From NCBI GenBank assembly GCA_001936135.1, contig CP012819.1:1397501-1461500 (forward strand): 64,000 nucleotides of DNA, written 5' to 3'. The DNA comes from Saccharomycopsis fibuligera x Saccharomycopsis cf. fibuligera (lineage: Eukaryota > Ascomycota > Saccharomycetes > Ascoideales > Saccharomycopsidaceae). Each line of letters opens with the position of its first letter. The stretch's first letter is position 1. This document shows positions 7,982-16,814 of this stretch, in pieces. Position numbers and translations under genes: made by a program. Below the pieces are notes generated by a model, which worked only from the letters and a program-made list of their open reading frames with translations, was not told the DNA's origin and searched no databases.

Positions 7982-9028
7982 TTAAGAAAATTGTCTTATG
8001 AGAGCAAAAAAAAAATTGATAAATACTCCTGCAACAATCGCCATCCTTGTTCTTTTATTTACAAGTTTATAGTCATTTCTCAATAAAAACAACGACAAAA
8101 CTCCAAAAATAGATCCTAAGAGTACACCAATTAACAAATCTCGATTGTTGGTATCACCTTGTTCTGCTAATCCAAGCCCGAAAAATCCCGTGCCTGTATT
8201 ATCTGTCAAGTTTGTTGGATCATTAGCTGAACTTTCAATCCATCTTTCTTCTAATTGCCTGATATCGTTTTCATTGCTAGTAGCAGCAGTAGAAGAACTG
8301 GTACCGACATCATTTGCTCTTTCCACTTGCGTAGAAGAATGTCTAACATTTTGATCATCGTACTCTTCGTCACTATCGTCAAACTCTTCATCCAAATCAT
8401 TTATATTTCCCTGATTCAACGAAGAGCCATATATGGATTGGAATTGTCGTCTAAGCTCCGTTACTTCATTTTGAGAAAACCCAGCATTCAAAAGCCTATC
8501 AAAGCCAATGGGCGCAGGTGTTGTTGTAGTTTCGGGCACTTTTGCATCTAATTGGTCCTCCTTCAATAATTCTTCTTTGCTTAAAACATCTCCAATTAAG
8601 CAATGAATGTATATCTTGTGGGTCCGAACATTTTTGCACAACTTCAAACTATCTTCTTCTGTGGGTATTTTGTCTTTCCCCTTGGGGCTTTTGCTATCTT
8701 GCGAGCCCTGCACTGTTCGGCCTTGGCCATTATCCTCATCATCGTTATCATCATCACTATCGTCGTTTATCAATCGATTGAAACTGTTCAACGACTCTTG
8801 AAAATTGATAGAATCACTAACAGGTCTACCATTATAAATAAATCGGAGTCTTCTATTATGGGTTCTATTGTGCAATATTGGATTTTTGTCTCTCACTAGC
8901 TTTCGTAAGTATCTGTTATTTATCTTCTTTAGCTCGTCTGAATTAGCGATGGGCACAACCAAGTCGTTGAGTTTGCCATCCGAGAAACGTATATGTAGTT
9001 CTGTTTTAAAAATTTTGCCTTCTGACAT
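7982..9028 (-). CDS. DSC3: Dsc3-like subunit of the Golgi/endosomal Dsc (Tul1) ubiquitin ligase
   Basis: This 348-aa protein has the layout of Dsc3 (DUF2407). An N-terminal ubiquitin-like domain (residues about 8-75, ELHIRFSDGKLNDL ... LRFIYNGRPVSD) is followed by a disordered acidic linker. A second conserved segment has IYIHCLIGDVLSKEEL (about 140-155) and GFDRLLNAGFSQNEVTELRRQF (about 180-200). Two C-terminal membrane helices (about 296-315 and 328-345) end the protein. In yeast the Dsc complex with the RING protein Tul1 ubiquitinates orphan and misfolded Golgi and endosomal membrane proteins. ATG at 9028. It is divergent from the BUD27-like gene. Confidence 0.85.
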   Translation of the reverse strand: MSEGKIFKTELHIRFSDGKLNDLVVPIANSDELKKINNRYLRKLVRDKNPILHNRTHNRRLRFIYNGRPVSDSINFQESLNSFNRLINDDSDDDNDDEDNGQGRTVQGSQDSKSPKGKDKIPTEEDSLKLCKNVRTHKIYIHCLIGDVLSKEELLKEDQLDAKVPETTTTPAPIGFDRLLNAGFSQNEVTELRRQFQSIYGSSLNQGNINDLDEEFDDSDEEYDDQNVRHSSTQVERANDVGTSSSTAATSNENDIRQLEERWIESSANDPTNLTDNTGTGFFGLGLAEQGDTNNRDLLIGVLLGSIFGVLSLFLLRNDYKLVNKRTRMAIVAGVFINFFFALIRQFS

Positions 9029-9289
9029 CTTATCTTTGATCCGAGTGCAGGAAAGTAGTGGAAACTATATCTTTAAAATTATTTTTGAAGCAAATGCAGC
9101 GCTAATAACATATTATTAGTTGATGATTGTCCTGTTTCTGATCATAATCGCCATCGCATTGTGCAGGGGCCGACTAACCATGAAATAAAGCGCTTTAAAA
9201 CAAGGAAGAAAAAAAATTATTATTACGAACAACGACACCCAGATCAACTTGATGAGCTAGTATATATCGAACTGACAGTCAATAACAAT

Positions 9290-11365
9290 ATGAACGACGA
9301 CCATTTCGTAAATATCACTGAGCAGATTGATGACGATGGCAATGTTATTGACTACAAATTGGAGAAAATAGACCCTAACGCTGCCGAAAATGCTCTTGGT
9401 GGTAAGCAGAATCAAGATAAGAAAAAAAATGATGATCTCGATGACTTGAGTAAAGATAAAGGTAAATTGGCCTATAAGAAAGGATTTTTATCAAATAGTA
9501 GCTCAAATGGGAAAGCAAAGCCACATAAGCAAGATCTGAATGTCAAAGATCAAGAACCAAAGCCCAAAAATGCCAAAAATGAAAATTATACTGATGATAA
9601 TGGGAGCGAATTAACTGCATTACTAAGAGATATGGGAATTGATGATAACTTCTTGAGAGACAATAAATTGCAACAGCCAAAAGTTACCGAATTGGAAGAG
9701 AAGGCAAGCGAAATTTCCGGTCAAGGCATAGAGGGCAATAATTACACTCATACTAAAACAAAGATGCAAAAAGTAAAAGAACCCCAAGTAGGCAGTGTAT
9801 TTCCACAGTCTATCAATGATACAAATGTCAAATCTGGCCAGAAAAACAAGTCATCTGTGGAAAAAATACGGCAAATGAAAGAAAATAATGCTAGTTCATT
9901 ATTCATTAGACGCCCAGTGCGAAGAAGTAAAAAGGTCAAAGAATTACCAGCAGACCAAGCGCGCCAAGCTGAAGACAAGAAGCATATCCCAAATTCAAGC
10001 GACCAGAAGAACAATAGAACTACCGAGAAACAAGCGCCAAAATTAAAGAAGGAAAAGTATATCCACCAAAAGATTGAAGTTTTGCCAGCAGAAAGTGTGA
10101 AGCCATTATTGCCAAAGGTAAAGAAAAATTCTGATGACAAAAAGAGATTTGATAGCGAAGAAACAGTAGTTGAGAAGGGCAATAGCAGGAAAACCACATA
10201 TAACGGTAATACCAACATTGCAAAAAGGGAAGAAGAACCACCGTTTGTCGAACAGAAGGGACTTTTAGAAAATAATATTGACAAGGTGCCCATTGAAAAA
10301 TGGAATTCTGCAGGACCAAGCATAAATAGAGAAGATATGTTGGAGCTTGAGCTTTTATCTGGAGAGTTTGTCAATGACGATAACCAATTGAATGAGGATG
10401 AACCATTGGTGGACGATCAAGGATTTGATGAGAACGAGCTATATAGACGTATTTTCCCGTGGATTGTACCTAGAGAGAACAATAATAACAATACTTTGGA
10501 TCAGTCCGATCAAACTGAAGAACAAATCACTATTGAAGGTCTCAATGTGAACCTTGATGCTGCTGCTGATGATGATGAAGATGATGACGATGACAATTTT
10601 CTGGTAATTGAAAAGCCTATAATCTCACAATCAATATTGAATGATGTCAAGGACAAGCTAGCTTATGAAATAGACAACGAACCAATTGAAGAAGTCAACA
10701 CTAAAACAGAAGGTTTGTCGCGAGAAAAAGTTGAAAAAGTTGACACTACGCATGAGCCGTCAGCTTCTATTGGCAACAGTGACTTGAAATCAAATATGAA
10801 GGGCCTGAAATTGCCAAAAGGCAACATAGGTGACACAGAAGAAAGAGACGAAAAACCAAGAAGAAAATCAGTCAAATTTTCTGAAACTATTCAGATTAAA
10901 GAGGTTGAAAACATTTCGGAAGAAGTGAAGCAGAAATCTGAGGTTGAAAAGTTGTACAAGGATGTGTTTGGTGAAGATTACCAAAAGATTCAAGAAGAAA
11001 TCAGCGCAAATATGGCAACTTATGGAACTTCGATCCCAAATATTAATGTCGATAATCACAGAATTATAGAGATCAATGGTTTTGATTCACATGATAATGT
11101 TGCTGCCAATACTGCTTCACATTCTGCTGATAGTGAGGAGGAAGAGGATATGAGTTTTCATGATATCGTATCTACTCGTATTGTGGAGAATCAAGTGATT
11201 GATGCTGCATTTACTAACAAAGATGAGCATAATCAATCTAATGAGACCATGACGAATTCCGCAACAAACAAAGATGACGACTTGATCTTAAGACGTAACA
11301 CAAGAAAGAATAAGAATAAGATGTCCAGGTTTAAACAGTTAAAGATGAATAATGCAGAGATTTAA
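9290..11365 (+). CDS. BUD27: Bud27/URI-like protein, no prefoldin domain visible
   Basis: The frame is open from a TGA at 9086, but the first ATG is at 9290, giving 691 aa. It starts MNDDHFVNITEQIDDDGNVI, which resembles the segment following the prefoldin domain in Bud27/URI. A long charged disordered region with acidic runs (about residues 430-445) follows, then the URI-type box RRKSVKFSETIQIKEVE (near residue 525-540) and a basic C-terminus KNKNKMSRFKQLKMNNAEI. Bud27 is an unconventional prefoldin linked to RNA polymerase assembly and TOR-dependent translation. The expected N-terminal prefoldin coiled coil of about 100+ aa is absent, and only about 260 bp separate this ATG from divergent DSC3. 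Residues upstream in frame (from GTG 9161) are not prefoldin-like. A missed intron, true loss or wrong family are alternatives. Confidence 0.68.
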   Translation: MNDDHFVNITEQIDDDGNVIDYKLEKIDPNAAENALGGKQNQDKKKNDDLDDLSKDKGKLAYKKGFLSNSSSNGKAKPHKQDLNVKDQEPKPKNAKNENYTDDNGSELTALLRDMGIDDNFLRDNKLQQPKVTELEEKASEISGQGIEGNNYTHTKTKMQKVKEPQVGSVFPQSINDTNVKSGQKNKSSVEKIRQMKENNASSLFIRRPVRRSKKVKELPADQARQAEDKKHIPNSSDQKNNRTTEKQAPKLKKEKYIHQKIEVLPAESVKPLLPKVKKNSDDKKRFDSEETVVEKGNSRKTTYNGNTNIAKREEEPPFVEQKGLLENNIDKVPIEKWNSAGPSINREDMLELELLSGEFVNDDNQLNEDEPLVDDQGFDENELYRRIFPWIVPRENNNNNTLDQSDQTEEQITIEGLNVNLDAAADDDEDDDDDNFLVIEKPIISQSILNDVKDKLAYEIDNEPIEEVNTKTEGLSREKVEKVDTTHEPSASIGNSDLKSNMKGLKLPKGNIGDTEERDEKPRRKSVKFSETIQIKEVENISEEVKQKSEVEKLYKDVFGEDYQKIQEEISANMATYGTSIPNINVDNHRIIEINGFDSHDNVAANTASHSADSEEEEDMSFHDIVSTRIVENQVIDAAFTNKDEHNQSNETMTNSATNKDDDLILRRNTRKNKNKMSRFKQLKMNNAEI

Positions 11366-11565
11366 ATTCCATAATTAGAAACGCATAGATATTTATTATT
11401 ATTATTGTTACTACAACTACTATTACTACTATTACTATTATTGTTGTTATTGTTATGCGGTAGTATATGTGAATTCCTTGCAGATGGGCTTACATCATCA
11501 GGTAAGTAAAATTAGCAAAAATAAAATAAAATGACAGGAAAAAAAACTATTCGATTTGCATAACA
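11366..11565. other. Convergent gap with TTA/TTG trinucleotide repeats
   Basis: A 200-bp 3' flank shared by the BUD27-like gene and FYV10. It contains an imperfect ATT/ACT/GTT trinucleotide tract at about 11392-11455. No gene. Confidence 0.55.
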
Positions 11566-13602
11566 CTACGTAGGGAATACCTTTTCATTGCATTGATCTT
11601 TAGTGAAAAACTCACCCGTTAGCGGATCCACAATTTTATCAAAATCTGATAAAAAGCTCTTGGAATTTTCTTGATGTTGTGCTAGATAATCTTTGAAGCA
11701 TGTAAAGTAATTGGAATAATCATTAATCAATCCACTATGAATGCATTTTTGATGCTCATCATGTAATTGGAATTGATTTTTATCCAATGTTTGGTTTTTG
11801 AAGGCCACAAGTATTTGCTCATTGAATTTAAATAAGTCATCTCGGTCATAAATGTTATCATTAGGTAATATTATTGGATTTCTGTAGCCAAGCTTAGATT
11901 TGGAATGATGGGAAAATACAATCTGGTTACTCAACTTTATGAGTTGTAATGATGAGCATATGGCACAATGTTTTGATTTGATTTTCACTAATCTTTCGTT
12001 CAACTTGCTGCTAGACTTTTTCCGATGTTTGTTGGCATGTACAGTGTGACTGGTGTTTGCAATGTTGAGATTTAAGCTTTCGAAATTTGCTTGTGATGAA
12101 GCTTTCTTTAAATCCTTTGGAGTTATACAATTTCGTGTTCTTAGTACGCTGAGACCTAATGACAAAATTGCTTCGAATGATGATCCGTTATTGCTGATAT
12201 TGTAGAGTTGATCTATGGAACCTTTAAAAATATCGTTTATATAATTGAACCGTTTGAAGGAAAGCAACTTGAAATACTTGAACAAATTCTTGTCGAATAA
12301 ATATTTTTTATAAGTAAGTTTTAACTGCTTCGATCCGGTGAATTGATTTAAAAAGTTAATAAGAACCTCTTTATTTACAAGTATCTTGAAATTCTTGTAT
12401 TGATTTAGTGAGTAGATTGAGGAATCAAGATTTTTTAGCAGAAACTTTTTCTTATAATAATACTTGATTAAAAACTGTTCGTATTTAAGAAACAATAAAA
12501 TGATGCTATTAGGTACAGTCAACAATCCCATAGCAATCTTGATTTCATCAATGTACTTGTTATTCTCATCTTTATTGACAGGAAGTATCTCATTCTTCAT
12601 AAATACCAAAGCTTCAATATAGTTGTTTTCGTTTTGCAAACGATTCGAGAAATCGGATATGTCAATTAAATTTTCATTTTTGAGGACACTATCCTTAATT
12701 AGCTCAATATAAGTTGATAACAACAACTCAAACTTCAAGTTGGACTGTATTTTTCTCAAGAACTTTTCATTTTCCTTAACCCAAGTGAAAAGCATATTAT
12801 TTTTGAAATTTCCTACTAAAGTATCATAAGATATTAGATTTGATCTGATAATTAGCTCATAGTCAACAAACTCAGCATTATTAAAATTACGCAAATATAG
12901 TAAAGCAGGCTTTGAATTGACATATTCTTTTATAGCTTCGGAATTGTCATCCAAGTTGTGGAAATTAATTGGTTTTTTGAGAAATTCTGATGGCGCATCG
13001 TTATAGTCAGAGGTCTTGAGTAAATAGTGTGCAATTGAGACATTAATTTGGTCTTTGAACCAGTTGTTCAAGTATCTGTTGTTATCCACAGTGACATCAC
13101 ATTTAGCTTTATGAGCTTCACCATCAAAATTCAGTGCTGCTTTACTCAATTGTTTGCCATCAGGCACTTTATTGACCAAAAAATTCTTCTTGTTTGACTG
13201 TACCCCATAAGTGAAGTTCCCTTTCTTAAATTCGTTCAATTGAGTATATTTGTCTAATCTTTTTTCCAATCTTTCGTTGTAATTAGACTCAATTGCTAAT
13301 TTGTCTTCTAGCTTATGCTGGTAGGACTCCAAATTGGAAATCAAACAGTCAAGTCTGTTTAGTTTCTCCTCTGGAGAAAACGCTACCTCGTATTGCGATA
13401 GGTCCTTGTTGACGGTGATGAATTGCTTGTCATTTAGTTTGTTAATCTCCTTCAAGTTTTTTTTATAGAGCTCCAAGGGAATCCTGAAGCTGGGCTCATT
13501 CAAGTGAAGCAAAAAGTCAACAGAGGGCTCTGACATGATTGATTGTGTGATTGTTATAGCGTTACGCTGTATGATATATCTGTTAGTGTTTGTGTTTGCC
13601 AT
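11566..13602 (-). CDS. FYV10: GID/CTLH ubiquitin ligase subunit Fyv10 (Gid9, MAEA)
   Basis: The protein is 678 aa from the ATG at 13602; an alternative and perhaps better start is MSEPSVDFLLHLNEPSFRIP at 13536. A coiled coil lies at about residues 80-125, then a long helical LisH/CTLH/CRA-like middle. The C-terminus has the degenerate RING of Fyv10/MAEA: KHCAICSSLQLIKL, then IVFSHHSKSKLGYRNPI and ILPNDNIYDRDDL (matching LPNGxVYG). It ends with KIVDPLTGEFFTKDQCNEKVF, matching the MAEA ending xICPRTKEVFxxSExEKVY. Gid9 pairs with Gid2/Rmd5 to form the catalytic RING module that ubiquitinates gluconeogenic enzymes such as Fbp1 when glucose returns. The Cys of the final CP motif appears replaced by Asp-Pro. 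Its neighbour is another GID subunit, which strengthens the call. Confidence 0.85.
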   Translation of the reverse strand: MANTNTNRYIIQRNAITITQSIMSEPSVDFLLHLNEPSFRIPLELYKKNLKEINKLNDKQFITVNKDLSQYEVAFSPEEKLNRLDCLISNLESYQHKLEDKLAIESNYNERLEKRLDKYTQLNEFKKGNFTYGVQSNKKNFLVNKVPDGKQLSKAALNFDGEAHKAKCDVTVDNNRYLNNWFKDQINVSIAHYLLKTSDYNDAPSEFLKKPINFHNLDDNSEAIKEYVNSKPALLYLRNFNNAEFVDYELIIRSNLISYDTLVGNFKNNMLFTWVKENEKFLRKIQSNLKFELLLSTYIELIKDSVLKNENLIDISDFSNRLQNENNYIEALVFMKNEILPVNKDENNKYIDEIKIAMGLLTVPNSIILLFLKYEQFLIKYYYKKKFLLKNLDSSIYSLNQYKNFKILVNKEVLINFLNQFTGSKQLKLTYKKYLFDKNLFKYFKLLSFKRFNYINDIFKGSIDQLYNISNNGSSFEAILSLGLSVLRTRNCITPKDLKKASSQANFESLNLNIANTSHTVHANKHRKKSSSKLNERLVKIKSKHCAICSSLQLIKLSNQIVFSHHSKSKLGYRNPIILPNDNIYDRDDLFKFNEQILVAFKNQTLDKNQFQLHDEHQKCIHSGLINDYSNYFTCFKDYLAQHQENSKSFLSDFDKIVDPLTGEFFTKDQCNEKVFPT

Positions 13603-13811
13603 CAACAGTGAGTATTTCTTATCCTTTCTTTATCCTGAATAACCGGTAGCAGCTCATCGCATCGCCTGTCGCCCGGCCGATTCCCGCGTGTAGCGGCGCA
13701 AGTCAGCGATGAGCAAAACAACCAATAATCATCACTATCAGTATTCCTTTTAAACACTATGTTGATGTTATTATCGCCATCCATTTACAATCGGTTACCA
13801 CTTCCACTGCC
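13603..13811. promoter_or_regulatory. Shared divergent promoter of FYV10 and VID30
   Basis: Only 209 bp separate the two ATGs, so one bidirectional promoter should serve both GID subunits. It contains a GC-richer core (about 13655-13710, with CGCATCGCCTGTCGCCCGGCCG) that stands out from the AT-rich surroundings and is a candidate activator-binding or nucleosome-free region. Confidence 0.6.
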
Positions 13812-16589
13812 ATGCCTTCTCACATCATTCCACCATTATACTTGTTACATACCAACTTCGGCTATTCGCTTTCTTCGTATCTCAGCAGCAGCGCTAGTGT
13901 TCCCAATACCCCCAATGACAGCCTCTTCAACCGCCTTCTTGCTGAAGGAGTAATGGGTGTTAATCCGGCCCTGTTACTCGAAAACCATACCTATTACAAC
14001 AATGTTCTTTCTATAGTCAATGACCGCCTAGCACAAAGTGATTTGGATAATTCATTAGCCAGACAGGACAAGTCCAGTGTTAATAAAGGCGCAGAGGTTG
14101 AATCTGAAAGCGAGATTCTAGAAGAGGATGTTGAGAATAGTCACGATGAACTTGAAAAAGACGATGGCTTTCTTCTCGACAATGACTCTACCCTTGTCTT
14201 GAAAAACAATAAACTGCTTAATCCTTCTGATCCAATATCTTCGATTTTGATTCAAAATTTGAACAACAAATACTCGGGATATCCATTGCCTACAAGATGG
14301 CTTCCTGCTAATAATGCCCAGAAGAAGTTGCTAGTAACGGGAACAGAAGAAAACAAAAAAGAAGAGTTTTTGAAGTTTTCTGACGATGGGTTGGCTATAC
14401 ATGCTGTTTCTTATAATAAATTTGGATCTGTAGCTCCAAGACAACCTGACAGTGCTACATTCTTGCTCAAATCTAACAACTATGTTCCTTACAATTGTGG
14501 TATTTTTTATTTTGAAGTCAAAATTAATTCAGATATCAAAAATTACAATTTTTCAATAGGTTTTGCTAAGTCTAATTCTGTTTATGTTTCTAAAGTTGAC
14601 CCAAGCCAAGTTAACAGTGATATCTCTTTTGACGAATTACCAGGTGTGGCAGAGTTTACATACGGTTTCAATGGTCAACTGGGTACTGTGTCATATTTTA
14701 ATACTGGATCTAAACAATATGGAACCAAATTTGGCAGCAACGATATAATTGGCTGTGGGATTAATTTTTATGATGATACCATATTCTACACCAAGAATGG
14801 TCAATATTTGGGTGTGGCGTTTGAGGATGTTGATTGTGAATATGCAGTTCCTATAATCGGATTCAATAGTAATTATGATGAAGGTCACGCGAAGGCTCAA
14901 CTCAACTCTGTTCGCTCATTGACTAACAGTATTTATTTGAATAGACCACAGCAGGATGCTGTACCAGGATTTCAATCCTTTGGAGATTCTCTTGACAAAT
15001 TCAATAATAACTATGTTTTGCATGACTTGCATACCAATTTCGGTTTTACGATTAAACATCAAGATGGGACAATTGCCAATCCAAACGAAAATTTTAGTAA
15101 GTTTTCCGAATCTATTAGTAGAAATTTCTATTTTGATATTAACGGGTACATAAGCTCTTTAAAGACAAGAATATTTACCAAAATGAATAAGTCTAATTTG
15201 TTATTAGGCAAGAATTGGGAATCATCAATCAATTGTGAAACTCAAAAGCAAAGTAAACAAGCCGTGGAAAAAAAAGCTTCATCGGAAAGATTTGAGTCGA
15301 AAAATATTAGCATTTCCTCTTTGCTCAACAGTGATAAAAAACCAGATGCTGCCACTTCTTTAGTAGATTCAACTTTACAAGAAGAGAAGGAAACAGCCAC
15401 GAATTTTTTCACTGCATTGAGGTCAATCCCAAGACAACTTCCTGTCACAAAGAATCAACTGTCGTTCAGTACTTCAACTTCTAGTGATACAGCGCATCAA
15501 GATGATCAGTTAATTAGCCAAGACATCGACAGATCAGCTTCAAATAATAAGCTCATTTTGAAAGATGTTGAATGCAAAACTGTTATCAATAAGCTCATTA
15601 AAAACTATTTTGAGCATTTGGGTTATGTTAATAGTAAGATGGCATTTATGAATGATTTGGATAGCGAAAACCAGCTTAGCAGATATGACTCAAAAGAAGA
15701 AAACGTATCCAATGACGCTGATGTTCAAATGATTGATATAAGTTCTGAGAAAGAAAACGGCGAAGGACTAGAGATTGAAGAAACACAACAATCAATGGAA
15801 ATTGCTAATAAACAAGTAATTCGTAACTATATCTTGAACGGAGAGATTAACCTTTTGCTAAGATTTCTCGAAGCCAATTACAATGCTTTTTTCAATATTA
15901 CTGAATCGGACTACACTAATGATTATCAAAAGTTTTCCAAAATCAAAGACGACAAGCAAGATACAGTGGCAAGAGACTTAGTATTTGAGCTCAAGTGTGT
16001 TAAATTGATAAAGCTCATTAAAGAGTGTATTAAAAGCGAGAATGATAGCAAGTATGTTGACGAAGCTATTGATTTTTCCAAATTCTTGATCAAGCAATAC
16101 AGTGACTCAAAATACAAGGTTAATTTATTGAATGATCTTTTCAAGCTACTTATAACATCAAATTCCAAAACTTGGAACAAACCTGATAATGACAATGATG
16201 ATGACACTATTGAAGATGAATATACTGAAGATGCGCCTATTAAGTTACTTAGTGAAGAAGCAATAGAATTTGGAAACTTAAAAGAGACCACTACAGACTT
16301 TACTAATAGTGACAAGACCCTGACGGCAGAAGAGGGTCCAATAGCTAGCTATGATTTTAATTATAAAAGATCTTTTGAACATCTTTTAAAATCTCGCAAT
16401 TTTAAAAACCTTAAATTGAAAATCATTGATCAATTGAATTCTTTTATTTTAAGAAAGCTGGGAAAATCCTCTATTTCAGATTTGGAAAAAATCGTTAATT
16501 TGACAAATTCATATTTGGAGCAAATTAATGATAACAATCTTAACAAGGATGTGCTTTTTGTTAATTTAAACAAAGATATTTTGAGATGA
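13812..16589 (+). CDS. VID30: GID/CTLH complex scaffold Vid30 (Gid1, RanBPM-like)
   Basis: The 925-aa protein has a SPRY domain at about residues 195-365: FGSVAPRQPDSATFLLKSN, GIFYFEVKI, IGFAKSNS, IIGCGINFYDDTIFYTKNGQYLG and YAVPIIGFNS. The GCGINFYDDTIFYTKNG segment matches RanBP9/Vid30 (GCGIDFxxxxIFFTKNG). After a disordered stretch, residues about 590-620 look like LisH (LIKNYFEHLGYVNSKMAF), followed by a CTLH-like helix set (VIRNYILNGEINLLLRFLE) and a C-terminal CRA region. Gid1 is the scaffold that holds substrate receptors such as Gid4 on the GID ligase. A CTG codon at SPRY position NGQ(CTG)GTVSYF aligns with small residues in relatives. ATG at 13812. Confidence 0.9.
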   Translation: MPSHIIPPLYLLHTNFGYSLSSYLSSSASVPNTPNDSLFNRLLAEGVMGVNPALLLENHTYYNNVLSIVNDRLAQSDLDNSLARQDKSSVNKGAEVESESEILEEDVENSHDELEKDDGFLLDNDSTLVLKNNKLLNPSDPISSILIQNLNNKYSGYPLPTRWLPANNAQKKLLVTGTEENKKEEFLKFSDDGLAIHAVSYNKFGSVAPRQPDSATFLLKSNNYVPYNCGIFYFEVKINSDIKNYNFSIGFAKSNSVYVSKVDPSQVNSDISFDELPGVAEFTYGFNGQLGTVSYFNTGSKQYGTKFGSNDIIGCGINFYDDTIFYTKNGQYLGVAFEDVDCEYAVPIIGFNSNYDEGHAKAQLNSVRSLTNSIYLNRPQQDAVPGFQSFGDSLDKFNNNYVLHDLHTNFGFTIKHQDGTIANPNENFSKFSESISRNFYFDINGYISSLKTRIFTKMNKSNLLLGKNWESSINCETQKQSKQAVEKKASSERFESKNISISSLLNSDKKPDAATSLVDSTLQEEKETATNFFTALRSIPRQLPVTKNQLSFSTSTSSDTAHQDDQLISQDIDRSASNNKLILKDVECKTVINKLIKNYFEHLGYVNSKMAFMNDLDSENQLSRYDSKEENVSNDADVQMIDISSEKENGEGLEIEETQQSMEIANKQVIRNYILNGEINLLLRFLEANYNAFFNITESDYTNDYQKFSKIKDDKQDTVARDLVFELKCVKLIKLIKECIKSENDSKYVDEAIDFSKFLIKQYSDSKYKVNLLNDLFKLLITSNSKTWNKPDNDNDDDTIEDEYTEDAPIKLLSEEAIEFGNLKETTTDFTNSDKTLTAEEGPIASYDFNYKRSFEHLLKSRNFKNLKLKIIDQLNSFILRKLGKSSISDLEKIVNLTNSYLEQINDNNLNKDVLFVNLNKDILR

Positions 16590-16814
16590 GTAGGCATTAT
16601 AGCATTTTTCACATGACCCAAAATATATTTGAAGTTATTATCTGAAAGGTCTTCTATATGTAATGACTCGTGGCCTGTAGTCTAGCTCATGTTATCAATA
16701 TTAGTAAACATACTCTTAACCAACAAATTGTCTATAAAGCTTACAAATAATTTTGCGAAACAAAAAAAAAAAAAAAAAAATTCTCGTAAAATTCCCACAC
16801 ACTACTCATAAAAA
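16590..16814. other. Convergent gap with poly(A) tract
   Basis: A 225-bp intergenic region between VID30 and the next minus-strand gene, with a poly(A) run at about 16761-16780. It probably carries both 3' ends. Confidence 0.5.
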
